Source of the DNA: Bacteroidia bacterium
GTDB taxonomy: Bacteria; Bacteroidota; Bacteroidia; Chitinophagales; Chitinophagaceae
Assembly (NCBI GenBank): GCA_030427635.1
Contig: JAUIBA010000001.1
Coordinates: 310,001 to 374,000 of the forward strand
Length of the DNA: 64,000 nucleotides
Reading direction: 5' to 3'
The notes below the pieces were generated by a model, which searched no databases, was not told where the DNA came from, and saw only the letters and a program-made list of their open reading frames with translations. Numbering within the stretch: position 1 is the first letter of the stretch; every line of letters starts with the position of its first letter. The translations under genes were made by a program, and so were the position numbers. Positions 17,874 to 24,482 of the stretch are shown here, piece after piece.

Positions 17874-18092
17874 ATGTTTATAGAATTCAAATCGACGATT
17901 AGACAGGCCATAATTGACCAATACGGCACGATCAGGAGGTTTGCCATAGAAAACCAAGAGAAAGGGTACACATCGGCCAAAATCAGCAAAATACTAAACC
18001 CGTCAAACGATACGCTGCTATCCTCAATAATGGGACTGGCCGATGCTCTGAATATGGAAATACGGGTACATCACAAACCCAAACGAGCATAA
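17874..18092 (+). CDS. Prophage HTH regulator, candidate repressor
   Basis: 72 aa from ATG 17874 (MFIEFKSTIRQAI); a TTG 24 bases upstream is less likely because it would overlap the -7 element. The segment from QYGTIRRFAIENQEKG through TSAKISKILNPSNDTLLSSI to MGLADALNMEIRV follows the XRE/Cro pattern of a five-helix HTH. It is the only plus-strand gene in the element, which is the usual position of a lysogeny repressor. The tail HHKPKRA is basic. No protease-sensor domain is present. Confidence 0.65.
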   Translation: MFIEFKSTIRQAIIDQYGTIRRFAIENQEKGYTSAKISKILNPSNDTLLSSIMGLADALNMEIRVHHKPKRA

Positions 18093-18190
18093 AGAAGCTG
18101 GAGATATCAAGACTGCGGGGATTAACTACCCCTGCTGACACTGAGACAAGCTGAGGGAAAACGGAGTAGTTACCATTAGTACCAACAAAG

Positions 18191-18214
18191 AGGGCCGGGA
18201 CAAGTTCCGGCCCT
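18191..18214 (+). terminator. Hairpin after the HTH gene
   Basis: An 8-bp perfect stem AGGGCCGG / CCGGCCCT with an 8-base loop lies 98 bases after the stop. The T-run is weak (TTTGCCATT). It is likely the end of the HTH transcript. Confidence 0.5.
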
Positions 18215-18258
18215 TTGCCATTACAATTAAATCCTACCGGATGCGCTCGCCGCGCAGC

Positions 18259-18296
18259 GTTACTTTTCTTTTTGGGTTTCCAAAAAGAAAAGTAAC
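18259..18296. repeat. 17-bp perfect inverted repeat with 4-base loop
   Basis: GTTACTTTTCTTTTTGG and CCAAAAAGAAAAGTAAC flank the loop GTTT. It lies in the 287-base non-coding gap 18093-18379, between the ends of convergent transcripts. Such a long stem in a single-stranded genome would be fully base-paired, so it is a candidate origin or packaging signal. Similar palindromes occur as chromosomal intergenic repeats in many bacteria. Confidence 0.65.
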
Positions 18297-18379
18297 CAAA
18301 AGAAAAAGAAAAGGGTTTGATAGGGAGCCTCCGGCGGTAGAGGTCCGAGGCGGTTCACTGTTTGTCCGCTTCGCGGGTT

Positions 18380-18763
18380 TTACCACTTCTTATAGACAGT
18401 AGAGCCCCGGGAAGAAGACTTCTTAATTGATTTAATAATCTCCCACCTGTCCTGATGAATGGAATTCAGACAGGTAATTATCCATTGTTCCCAATCATTC
18501 TGCTTGTAGGGATTAACAAAAACGACAGGTATCTTGTTCTTGTTATAAACAGTAGCGCGGTACTCATAAGAGGTACTATTACCAGACGCCGCAACCTCAA
18601 CATAAACACCAAGTTCAGGGAGATAATAGTCAGGAGACCATATGCGAACGCGATCAGCGTCATCATGCAAAACAACAGGCCGCTCAAACTCCCACCTTAT
18701 TCTATTTTGCTTTAAAAAGTCAGCAACAAGTTGCTCCGCATTGGTCATTTTATCATATGACAT
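18380..18763 (-). CDS. Prophage PD-(D/E)XK-like nuclease
   Basis: About 127 aa from ATG 18763 (GTG at 18781 is the alternative). The core WSPDYYLPELGVYVEVAAS matches the 'F-x-PDFYLPE-x-x-x-x-IEVKG' pattern of small restriction-endonuclease-fold proteins, giving the Asp and Glu positions. The usual Lys after the second acid is replaced (EVA), so the enzyme may use another Lys, such as the one in YNKNKIPVVFVNP, or be inactive. It follows a strong terminator, so it may be expressed only by read-through. A role in resolving replication intermediates is possible. Confidence 0.55.
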   Translation of the reverse strand: MSYDKMTNAEQLVADFLKQNRIRWEFERPVVLHDDADRVRIWSPDYYLPELGVYVEVAASGNSTSYEYRATVYNKNKIPVVFVNPYKQNDWEQWIITCLNSIHQDRWEIIKSIKKSSSRGSTVYKKW

Positions 18764-18786
18764 AGTATAGAATTTAGGCACAATGT

Positions 18787-18811
18787 AAAAAAAAATCGGC
18801 TTTACAGCCGA
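18787..18811 (-). terminator. Rho-independent terminator of the phage late operon
   Basis: On the minus strand, a TCGGCT / AGCCGA stem with a 4-base loop is followed by nine T. It overlaps the region just after the 39-aa ORF stop. Confidence 0.8.
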
Positions 18812-18816
18812 CTTTA

Positions 18817-18936
18817 TTAATAACCATTTTTCAAATTGCGAATTCGCGCCTTATACCAATCACGCTTTCTCCCCTTCGCCTTTTTCAACTTGCCCAAATA
18901 ATAATATATCTTTTGAGCCTTAGAATACTTAGCCAT
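18817..18936 (-). CDS. Prophage 39-aa basic protein
   Basis: Starts MAKYSKAQKIYYYLGKLKKA and ends KNGY; about one third of residues are Lys or Arg. The start lies two bases after the stop of the membrane-protein frame upstream, and a strong terminator follows, so it is the last gene of the late operon. Its size and charge resemble small DNA-binding proteins carried in ssDNA virions. No homology can be claimed. Confidence 0.55.
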   Translation of the reverse strand: MAKYSKAQKIYYYLGKLKKAKGRKRDWYKARIRNLKNGY

Positions 18937-18938
18937 AG

Positions 18939-19183
18939 CTATTTTTTTAATAATTCAACAATCACTTTCAACAACTCTTTCGCATCCCCTCTATTTTTGA
19001 AGAGAACAACAATACCGGCGATTAATGCTGTGACATAACCGCCCAAATGAACCCAAGGCCTACCCTTTCGACATCAATAGCGCCTGACGGCTCAGCTGAG
19101 AGAAGAAGAGACCAAACGCCAGCACCTACGGCCAAATCTTTAGCCATAGGTGCCAGCTTTACTATTTTGACAGCTTTTATCAT
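18939..19183 (-). pseudogene. Holin-like membrane protein split by a -1 frame change
   Basis: From ATG 19183 the frame reads MIKAVKIVKLAPMAKDLAVG... and ends after 53 codons at 19022 with an unnatural tail. The -1 frame then continues GRPWVHLGGYVTALIAGIVV and LFKNRGDAKELLKVIVELLKK to 18939, a good membrane helix plus a charged tail. The switch point is the GAAAGGGTAGG region. The joined product of ~80 aa would have two hydrophobic parts, like a small holin. The split is a real mutation, a sequencing error in the G run, or a programmed shift; the heptamer is not a canonical X-XXY-YYZ. Confidence 0.5.
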
Positions 19184-19344
19184 TTGCCGCTTACGTTATG
19201 ATCCTTGGCCATAGTGCCAAGCAGCAATGAACCTACAGCCGTAATCACTACGCCTACAGTATGGAATACCGCATCATTTGATGCAGTAAGCGCAGTACCA
19301 ATAGCGGCCAACAAACCGCCCAAAGTGGTTTTTTTGTTTTTCAT
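19180..19344 (-). CDS. Prophage holin-like protein, 54 aa
   Basis: Starts MKNKKTTLGGLLAAIGTALT. Two hydrophobic segments (LGGLLAAIGTALTA and FHTVGVVITAVGSLLLGTM) have a short turn between them, with basic ends (MKNKK; KDHNVSGK). The stop overlaps the next start in an ATGA, so translation is coupled. Location directly downstream of the muralytic gene supports a lysis role. The homologous Bacteroidetes small-phage genes are poorly described, so the holin label rests on topology and place. Confidence 0.6.
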   Translation of the reverse strand: MKNKKTTLGGLLAAIGTALTASNDAVFHTVGVVITAVGSLLLGTMAKDHNVSGK

Positions 19345-19399
19345 ATTTTGAATTTTGGTTTTACAATAAAAAGTATCAATACAGCCAAGAAAAGGACAC

Positions 19400-19864
19400 T
19401 TAGCCCTTCATTTTCGGCAGCAAAAAAAAAGCACGATGAACAGGCGATAAACGGTTGTAAGCCTCGTCAATATCTGCCTGAGTGATATTAATAGCGCCTA
19501 CAGCGCCATTTTCATGGAGCGCAACTGCGCGAAAGAATTTATCAACGTCAGTTTTTGTCCTGGGCAATTTGTCACTACCGGAAAGGCCAGTTTTCGACTT
19601 GATTGCGGCAACATAAGCAGGTACATTATTCTCACTTGCAGGAGCATACTTGCGGACAAAATCAGCAACAGTGGCGATACCACGAAGTGAGACCTGAGTA
19701 TAATAATTGATCAGCCATGCACGAATACCATATGCCATATCTGTGAAAACAATAAAACCTTTGTTTTCTCCGGCCATACCCTGCCAATTGCTGCCCGGGC
19801 GCAAATTGCCGGGATTATTATTCCGTATGCCAAGAGGCAACTCAATTCTTCCCCTATAATCCAT
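19400..19864 (-). CDS. Prophage muralytic enzyme (lysozyme/transglycosylase-like)
   Basis: 154 aa. The N-terminal signature GIRNNNPGNLRPGSNWQG, then FIVFTDMAYGIRAWLINYY and FVRKYAPASENNVPAYV, is a widespread phage-protein family annotated as structural or peptidoglycan-degrading. It probably cuts peptidoglycan during entry or lysis. There is no signal peptide, so export would need the holin-like proteins encoded just downstream. It overlaps the upstream membrane-protein gene by 11 bases. Confidence 0.72.
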   Translation of the reverse strand: MDYRGRIELPLGIRNNNPGNLRPGSNWQGMAGENKGFIVFTDMAYGIRAWLINYYTQVSLRGIATVADFVRKYAPASENNVPAYVAAIKSKTGLSGSDKLPRTKTDVDKFFRAVALHENGAVGAINITQADIDEAYNRLSPVHRAFFLLPKMKG

Positions 19865-20087
19865 CGAATGAAATTTTTGAAGCCTGTGGCTGCTTTTTGG
19901 CAGGTTGGGGCTTATTAAATAATGTAATGAAACCTTTATTGAATAACATGTTTACAAGCAGCAACAGAGAGAAACACGGAAGCCCTACGAGTATTGCAGC
20001 AAAAAGTATTGCAGCAATAGAAATCAGCAATACAATTGCCAGCATAGCAACCGGCCAGCCAACGCGAAAACTCTTTGTATCAGCCAC
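19854..20087 (-). CDS. Prophage membrane protein, 77 aa
   Basis: Two adjacent hydrophobic segments (VAMLAIVLLISIAAILFAAI and FSLLLLVNMLFNKGFI) are followed by a Pro/Lys/Gln-rich cytoplasmic-type tail. It overlaps the genes on both sides by 8-11 bases. A lysis-accessory or virion-membrane protein would fit. No family recognised. Confidence 0.6.
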   Translation of the reverse strand: MADTKSFRVGWPVAMLAIVLLISIAAILFAAILVGLPCFSLLLLVNMLFNKGFITLFNKPQPAKKQPQASKISFDGL

Positions 20088-20514
20088 CGACGTTTATTTT
20101 ATAACCGGCAAAAGAAATAAAAGGTACAAATTGCACTGCCAGTGAAGGGTGAGCAATAGAACGGTCGCCGGTCATGTATGACGGATCATCAGCATTAACG
20201 GAACTAGGGAAAGACCCATTTGCAAGTATATCGTCAAACAAAACCGGGCAAGACGTATAATCCATGCCAGATATAAGGAGATAGCGCATTTTGCCCGCTA
20301 AACGCAAGAAATAAGCTGAATTAATGCCGATAGCGGAAGGCAAACGGGGGTTAACAGTCAATACTCCAAAAAACAAGACACGACCGGGGTTTATATTTGT
20401 CTTAAAGTCTGTGTAAGAATACAAAACAGGAGTAACAGACATCACCTTTTTACCGATGGTATTCTGAACAGACCATTCAATGAATTCTCTATCTTTCTTT
20501 AGATCAAAGTTCAT
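20080..20514 (-). CDS. Prophage putative structural protein, 144 aa
   Basis: No membrane segment. The first 25 residues are charged, and the rest is Gly/Ser/Pro-rich with beta-type alternation (GRVLFFGVLTVNPRL, RYLLISGMDYTSCPVLF, AVQFVPFISFAGYKINVGG). A beta-sandwich vertex or penton protein is conceivable from size and composition. It overlaps the upstream gene by four bases. No family recognised. Confidence 0.5.
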   Translation of the reverse strand: MNFDLKKDREFIEWSVQNTIGKKVMSVTPVLYSYTDFKTNINPGRVLFFGVLTVNPRLPSAIGINSAYFLRLAGKMRYLLISGMDYTSCPVLFDDILANGSFPSSVNADDPSYMTGDRSIAHPSLAVQFVPFISFAGYKINVGG

Positions 20515-20990
20515 TTTCTCTTAGTATATGGAAGTACAACAATTAATGCAACAAGCGCAAAAACAGCCCAAAAAACAGCCGGCAGCTTATCAGGTATTAA
20601 ACTAGCATTATTAGGAGCATCAGCCCTGAGTTTATCAACCTCAGAGGCCATTAAAACACCCTTCGCTTCAAGTTCAGAAGCATCAAGATACAAGGGGTCA
20701 ACAAAGAAGGTTCCACGACTATTTTTCACGCATAAATAAAAATCGCCAGTGGTAGTAGTACATCCGACAATCTTACCGATCGGTTCTCCTGCACGTACAG
20801 TATCGTAACTGACATTATTACCTTCATCAGAAGTATCTACCTGAGAAAACAGCACAGCACCTGTATCAGGTGCAGTTATTGTGACATCCTCCAACTGGTT
20901 CATATAGTAGAAGTTTCTACCATAGTGAACCTTTGGGCCTAATTCCGGAAGCCCAAACAGGTTATAATATATCTTCTGTGTGAAAGTCAT
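20511..20990 (-). CDS. Prophage membrane-anchored putative spike protein
   Basis: 159 aa from ATG 20990 (MTFTQKIYYN); the longer frame to 21044 reads through a terminator hairpin, so the internal ATG is preferred. Residues ~30-110 are beta-rich (DVTITAPDTGAVLF, GEPIGKIVGCTTTTGDFYL). The C-terminus is a single membrane helix (AVFWAVFALVALIVVL) followed by YTKRK. An ectodomain tied to a membrane at the C-terminus suits a vertex or spike protein of a virus with an internal membrane. Confidence 0.55.
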   Translation of the reverse strand: MTFTQKIYYNLFGLPELGPKVHYGRNFYYMNQLEDVTITAPDTGAVLFSQVDTSDEGNNVSYDTVRAGEPIGKIVGCTTTTGDFYLCVKNSRGTFFVDPLYLDASELEAKGVLMASEVDKLRADAPNNASLIPDKLPAVFWAVFALVALIVVLPYTKRK

Positions 20991-21001
20991 AAAATGGATT
21001 G

Positions 21002-21030
21002 AAAAACCCTCCCCCAAAAATGGGGGAAGG
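21002..21030 (-). terminator. Internal terminator or attenuator in the late operon
   Basis: On the minus strand CCCCC-ATTTTT-GGGGG is followed by AGGG and five T. It lies between the 156-aa and 159-aa genes and could set relative expression. Confidence 0.6.
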
Positions 21031-21052
21031 AAAAAAATATACATGAAAAAAT

Positions 21053-21523
21053 TTACTGATCAGCAGTCATGAGGCCAGCAGCTTTAAGAGCCGCTATAAC
21101 AGTGTTGAGCGTACCGCGAACGTTACCAATATCTGTGTTAACCTCTGATGCAAGTGTGTTAACACTGGTACGTGCTTCGGCAAGATCGCCGTAAGTAGCT
21201 GCAATTGGCGAGATAGTACCATCTACAGCAGCAGTTACATTATCTGTCTTTATCTGATCTGCAATCGCAGCGGCAAAACCGTCAGAAACTGCCACCGCAG
21301 TAGCTATTGAGCCGGTTGCATTTTCATTATTTGCTATGCCAGCCGCAGCAGCATTAATAAAAACGGCATCAAAAACACTATTTGTGTCATGAACACTAGC
21401 GTATACGTCAGACCAAAGATCTTTACTTACTTCAAGAGAGTCACCCGGGTTAAACCCAAGATAAGGGCCAAGAACCTTCAGGGAAGAAAAAACGACAGCA
21501 TCAATAATATTTACAGCAGCCAT
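21053..21523 (-). CDS. Prophage Ala-rich helical/fibre-like protein
   Basis: 156 aa, rich in Ala, Asn, Thr and Val. The N-terminal third contains YLGFNPGDSLEVSKDLW; the rest is low-complexity helical (FINAAAAGIANNENATGSIA, SVNTLASEVNTDIGNVRGTL) with heptad-like spacing, suggesting a trimeric or coiled fibre. No membrane segment. It is followed by an internal terminator hairpin, as expected for a highly expressed virion protein. Confidence 0.5.
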   Translation of the reverse strand: MAAVNIIDAVVFSSLKVLGPYLGFNPGDSLEVSKDLWSDVYASVHDTNSVFDAVFINAAAAGIANNENATGSIATAVAVSDGFAAAIADQIKTDNVTAAVDGTISPIAATYGDLAEARTSVNTLASEVNTDIGNVRGTLNTVIAALKAAGLMTADQ

Positions 21524-21572
21524 ATTATTATTATTATTATTAAGTGAAAAATTTAATTAGTAATCTATTTTG

Positions 21573-21773
21573 CTATTTATCTTTTCTCATAAAGAAATAC
21601 CAAGCAGCGGCAAGTATGCCAATAATAGCAGGCGTACTAAGCATAGCGGCCTTACGCCTACGGGAACCCCTGCGGTAATATCCGCGAACCGAACGGGAAA
21701 AACGGCGTACTCTGCGGAAACGCCTCATGAACCTACGACCACGGAACCTTTTCCGCATTCTACGTGTTGCCAT
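21573..21773 (-). CDS. Prophage Arg-rich single-pass membrane protein, 66 aa
   Basis: The first 44 residues contain some 24 Arg/Lys (MATRRMRKRFRGRRFMRRFR and on). They are followed by one membrane helix (LSTPAIIGILAAAWYFFM) and RKDK. The basic domain should bind nucleic acid and the helix a membrane, so the protein could tie the genome to an internal lipid layer. No homology is claimed. Confidence 0.65.
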   Translation of the reverse strand: MATRRMRKRFRGRRFMRRFRRVRRFSRSVRGYYRRGSRRRKAAMLSTPAIIGILAAAWYFFMRKDK

Positions 21774-21780
21774 ATTATAT

Positions 21781-22095
21781 TTAATTTAAACTGAACTTTC
21801 GGGGTGATGAAGGAATATCGTTGTCTATCTCTTCATCGTCAATAACATCAGGCTGATCATTACTCATTAGCCAATTGCCTATTGACTTAACACCAATGAG
21901 GAAAAGGATAGCCAAACCTACCTGAACATACCATTGCTCAGACTTCTGCAATAACTTTTTAATTGCAGAATCGTTTTCACTTTCTTTCTGTTTTCTTTCC
22001 CAGTTGGCGGCTTCGTCTTTCAACTGAGAAAGACGACCGGCAGGGAAATCAATAAACTTTGCCAATAGAGCAAAAATCAATTCGAGGGGCTTCAT
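21781..22095 (-). CDS. Prophage membrane protein with acidic tail, 104 aa
   Basis: A hydrophobic N-terminal patch (LELIFALLAKFIDFPAG), a charged helix (LKDEAANWERKQKESENDSA) and one membrane helix (VQVGLAILFLIGVKSIGNWL) are followed by an acidic tail (DQPDVIDDEEIDNDI). It begins two bases after the neighbouring gene. Probable virion-membrane protein; no family recognised. Confidence 0.58.
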   Translation of the reverse strand: MKPLELIFALLAKFIDFPAGRLSQLKDEAANWERKQKESENDSAIKKLLQKSEQWYVQVGLAILFLIGVKSIGNWLMSNDQPDVIDDEEIDNDIPSSPRKFSLN

Positions 22096-22096
22096 A

Positions 22097-22363
22097 CTAT
22101 CTACGTTTATTAAAAATTAATAACACACCTACTAGAGCTAAAACAAGCCATATAAAACCTGATTTAGGCTGAATTGCGGAATTGCTTCCAGTACCTTCTT
22201 TTGTAAGAAAAACATTGCCATTTACGTGAATGCCTCCGAGCAGTTTAGACAGCCAGTTACCACCTTCTTTTTTAGCCGGAGAACCATCTGTGCTAACGGA
22301 GGCACCGGCACTAATGCCAACACTTTCAGCTAACCTTTCAAGAGAATCTTTCACATTTGCCAT
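22097..22363 (-). CDS. Prophage single-pass membrane protein, 88 aa
   Basis: A soluble Gly/Ser/Lys-rich N-terminal part (SVGISAGASVSTDGSPAKKE) and a C-terminal membrane helix (SGFIWLVLALVGVLLIF) ending NKRR. The start overlaps the stop of the upstream gene. The C-terminal anchor plus basic end is shared with three neighbouring genes and points to a set of virion-membrane components. Confidence 0.58.
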   Translation of the reverse strand: MANVKDSLERLAESVGISAGASVSTDGSPAKKEGGNWLSKLLGGIHVNGNVFLTKEGTGSNSAIQPKSGFIWLVLALVGVLLIFNKRR

Positions 22364-22953
22364 TACCGCCTACGATTTCTATTACCTGACATCATTGCAA
22401 AAACAGCAACTATGCCAGCAATGAGTATTAAAAAAAAGTTATTACCATTACCACCAAACATAGAGGGCTTATCACTTACAGAGCGAATGCCGCCGTCTTC
22501 GTCAATCTCAATATCACGAGTGCGACCAGCACCGGAATTAAGTATCATTGAATCATTGCCAAAAACTCCGGCGCCGGCCAGTGAGGTAGCGAGGTCGGCA
22601 AGCCCACTCGCAGCATGACCACCGGCAGCTATTATACCGGCTGTGCGGTTTATTGGCTGCATACCGTTTTCATATGCAACCATATCTGCCTCGTTCTGAC
22701 TTTCCTTTATAGCAACACGAGCGTCTTTACGAATCTGCGTCCTGTCTGTTTTACCTGACTGGCGTGAATCTGTCCGGGCTAATCGGGTGTCCTGACGGCC
22801 ATGCGCCCTTTCTGTTCTGTTGGAACGTCTGTCCTCCTTATTTTCAAGCCTGATTGCCTTTTTAGCAAGCTTGAACTCACGGCGTGCAGCTATCTTTTCT
22901 TTACGGTGCTGCCTGCGCTCCTGCCTCTTCTTTCCGTTACCAAACAAACCCAT
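22363..22953 (-). CDS. Prophage basic membrane-anchored protein, 196 aa
   Basis: The N-terminal ~85 residues are extremely basic and charged (KKRQERRQHRKEKIAARREF, TERAHGRQDTRLARTDSRQS). A Gly/Ala-rich middle follows, then a C-terminal membrane helix (NNFFLILIAGIVAVFAMMSG) and NRNRRR. The layout repeats that of the 66-aa protein on a larger scale: nucleic-acid-binding head, membrane anchor. Probable internal virion protein. Confidence 0.58.
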   Translation of the reverse strand: MGLFGNGKKRQERRQHRKEKIAARREFKLAKKAIRLENKEDRRSNRTERAHGRQDTRLARTDSRQSGKTDRTQIRKDARVAIKESQNEADMVAYENGMQPINRTAGIIAAGGHAASGLADLATSLAGAGVFGNDSMILNSGAGRTRDIEIDEDGGIRSVSDKPSMFGGNGNNFFLILIAGIVAVFAMMSGNRNRRR

Positions 22954-22961
22954 GTTACACG

Positions 22962-23360
22962 TTATTCGTAGTCCTCAAATTCTGCTGAATCGTCAGCCGG
23001 ATAAACCCCCCTTTGCGCCTGTAATTCCCAGTATACCGCATCATCAAATGGCGCAGCGAATGCCTCAAATTCTGAATCAGACATTTCAGCGACATTTTTA
23101 CCGCGCTTCTTTGCCAGTGATTTATGATCAGTTTCATTTGGATTTGTGAAACGTTCGGCTTTAGAAGATATAGCGGAAACAGGTTTAACAGGCGGAGCAA
23201 ATACTGTATGAATATTTCTTACAGTTTTGCTCATATATGGAGTATTAACAGCGGAGCCGCTTACCGGCCCCTTTGTTATATTTCCCGTTTTCCCCGCTAT
23301 CTGTGCGTAAGGCTGACGGGCATTGCCGTCAACCTTCGCACGCACCCTCACTATTGGCAT
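22962..23360 (-). CDS. Prophage hypothetical protein, 132 aa
   Basis: The basic, Gly/Pro-containing N-terminal half looks disordered (KVDGNARQPYAQIAGKTGNI). The C-terminal half is acidic (EMSDSEFEAFAAPFDDAVYW) and ends SAEFEDYE. No membrane segment. It follows the putative capsid gene by 12 bases. A scaffolding-like or capsid-associated role is a guess from position and charge split. Confidence 0.5.
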   Translation of the reverse strand: MPIVRVRAKVDGNARQPYAQIAGKTGNITKGPVSGSAVNTPYMSKTVRNIHTVFAPPVKPVSAISSKAERFTNPNETDHKSLAKKRGKNVAEMSDSEFEAFAAPFDDAVYWELQAQRGVYPADDSAEFEDYE

Positions 23361-23372
23361 ACTACACTATTT

Positions 23373-24314
23373 TTATGCCGTCTCTCCCAAGTGTTGTTTC
23401 AACTTGTTAGTATTACGGCGATCATGCTTTTCATGCATTCTTGCTGAGCGTGCAACAGTAGTTTTATCTACTATATACGTACGCCATACAAGCACATTTT
23501 TTGACACAAGAACGTTAAGAGCATTCATCTGAAGTGAAACTTTCACCTGATCACATTCGCCCTCAGGAATGAGTACGAAAGAGAAGCCATGCAAATCACT
23601 AATGCCCTGAGTTTCAAACTGTGCACGTCTGCGAGCAATCATCCTATCAAGTGTATCATTAATGTTATAACGATCACTCGTTATAGTCATCTGTTGGATG
23701 ATAGCAGTAGCATCGGTTAAAAAAGAACCGGGTGAAGCACCCTGAGTGTTGATGAATGCAAGAGAGGTAATATCATCGCCTATGGCTTCATCAACTTTGC
23801 TAATGCCTGCCTGAATGTACTTAGATCGTATAACAGGTATGAAAGTCTCGACGCCTATTGCCTCACGCCATACCATTTCAATAGTTGAACCGGACGCAAA
23901 AGAAAGCATTGCAGGAGACGGCAACCAAGCAGAAGTAACAGCGACTTCAAGAGATAAAGTGTCATCACCCTGAAGGTTGATAGGTGACTTTAAATCTATA
24001 AGTAAATGCTGTCCATAAGTATATGGCAATGATGAAATAGAACCCGACATCAAAGAGAGATAACCGGGATGCTGCAAACATTCAATGCTGGTAAAAAACA
24101 TTGATTCAAGAGCCAAAACCTGAAGGTTATCAGCAAAAATGATATGTTCTCTTCCGTTACGGCGTAGAATACATTTCATCTGTACAGATGCAAGATCAGG
24201 AAGAGTAAGACCTGAGGTTGTAGAGTAACCAACTCTTACATTAACGGACAGGCGTTGAACCGTCCGGTTTCTTTCGACAAGGATATTTGTATCCGATAAT
24301 CCGCGCCATATCAT
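23373..24314 (-). CDS. Prophage putative major capsid protein
   Basis: 313 aa, the largest non-replication product of the element. It is beta-rich throughout, with two halves of similar size: an N-terminal one (RLSVNVRVGYSTTSGLTLPD ... DTLSLEVAVTSAWLP) and a C-terminal one (VETFIPVIRSKYIQAGISKV ... QVKVSLQMNALNVLVSKNVL), and a basic C-terminal tail. Size and two-part strand pattern suit the single-chain double jelly-roll capsid proteins of PM2/FLiP-type viruses. This is inferred from pattern only; no signature motif exists for these proteins. Confidence 0.5.
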   Translation of the reverse strand: MIWRGLSDTNILVERNRTVQRLSVNVRVGYSTTSGLTLPDLASVQMKCILRRNGREHIIFADNLQVLALESMFFTSIECLQHPGYLSLMSGSISSLPYTYGQHLLIDLKSPINLQGDDTLSLEVAVTSAWLPSPAMLSFASGSTIEMVWREAIGVETFIPVIRSKYIQAGISKVDEAIGDDITSLAFINTQGASPGSFLTDATAIIQQMTITSDRYNINDTLDRMIARRRAQFETQGISDLHGFSFVLIPEGECDQVKVSLQMNALNVLVSKNVLVWRTYIVDKTTVARSARMHEKHDRRNTNKLKQHLGETA

Positions 24315-24439
24315 GGTTGACCTCCTTTGATTTTAGCCATGAGTTTATCAAACTCAGGCTTTAGTTTGTCGCTGAAAGCAAGGGCAATTACAACACCACC
24401 TGCCAGCCACAACCACTTTGATTTGAAAATTTTTCCCAT
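24311..24439 (-). CDS. Prophage 42-aa membrane protein
   Basis: Starts MGKIFKSKWLWLAGGVVIAL and ends IKGGQP. One membrane helix has basic residues before it and a charged helix after it. The stop overlaps the capsid-gene start in ATGA, and AAAGGAGG sits just upstream of that start, a strong Shine-Dalgarno rarely seen in this phylum. It is likely translated with, and coupled to, the capsid gene. Confidence 0.6.
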   Translation of the reverse strand: MGKIFKSKWLWLAGGVVIALAFSDKLKPEFDKLMAKIKGGQP

Positions 24440-24482
24440 TGCTTTACTAACGTTTTAGGAACCAAATTTTCAAAAATGGAGG

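Noticed and set aside
20991-21044. N-terminal extension of the spike-like protein
   Set aside because: It would translate through the GGGGG hairpin terminator; the internal ATG at 20990 gives a normal protein.
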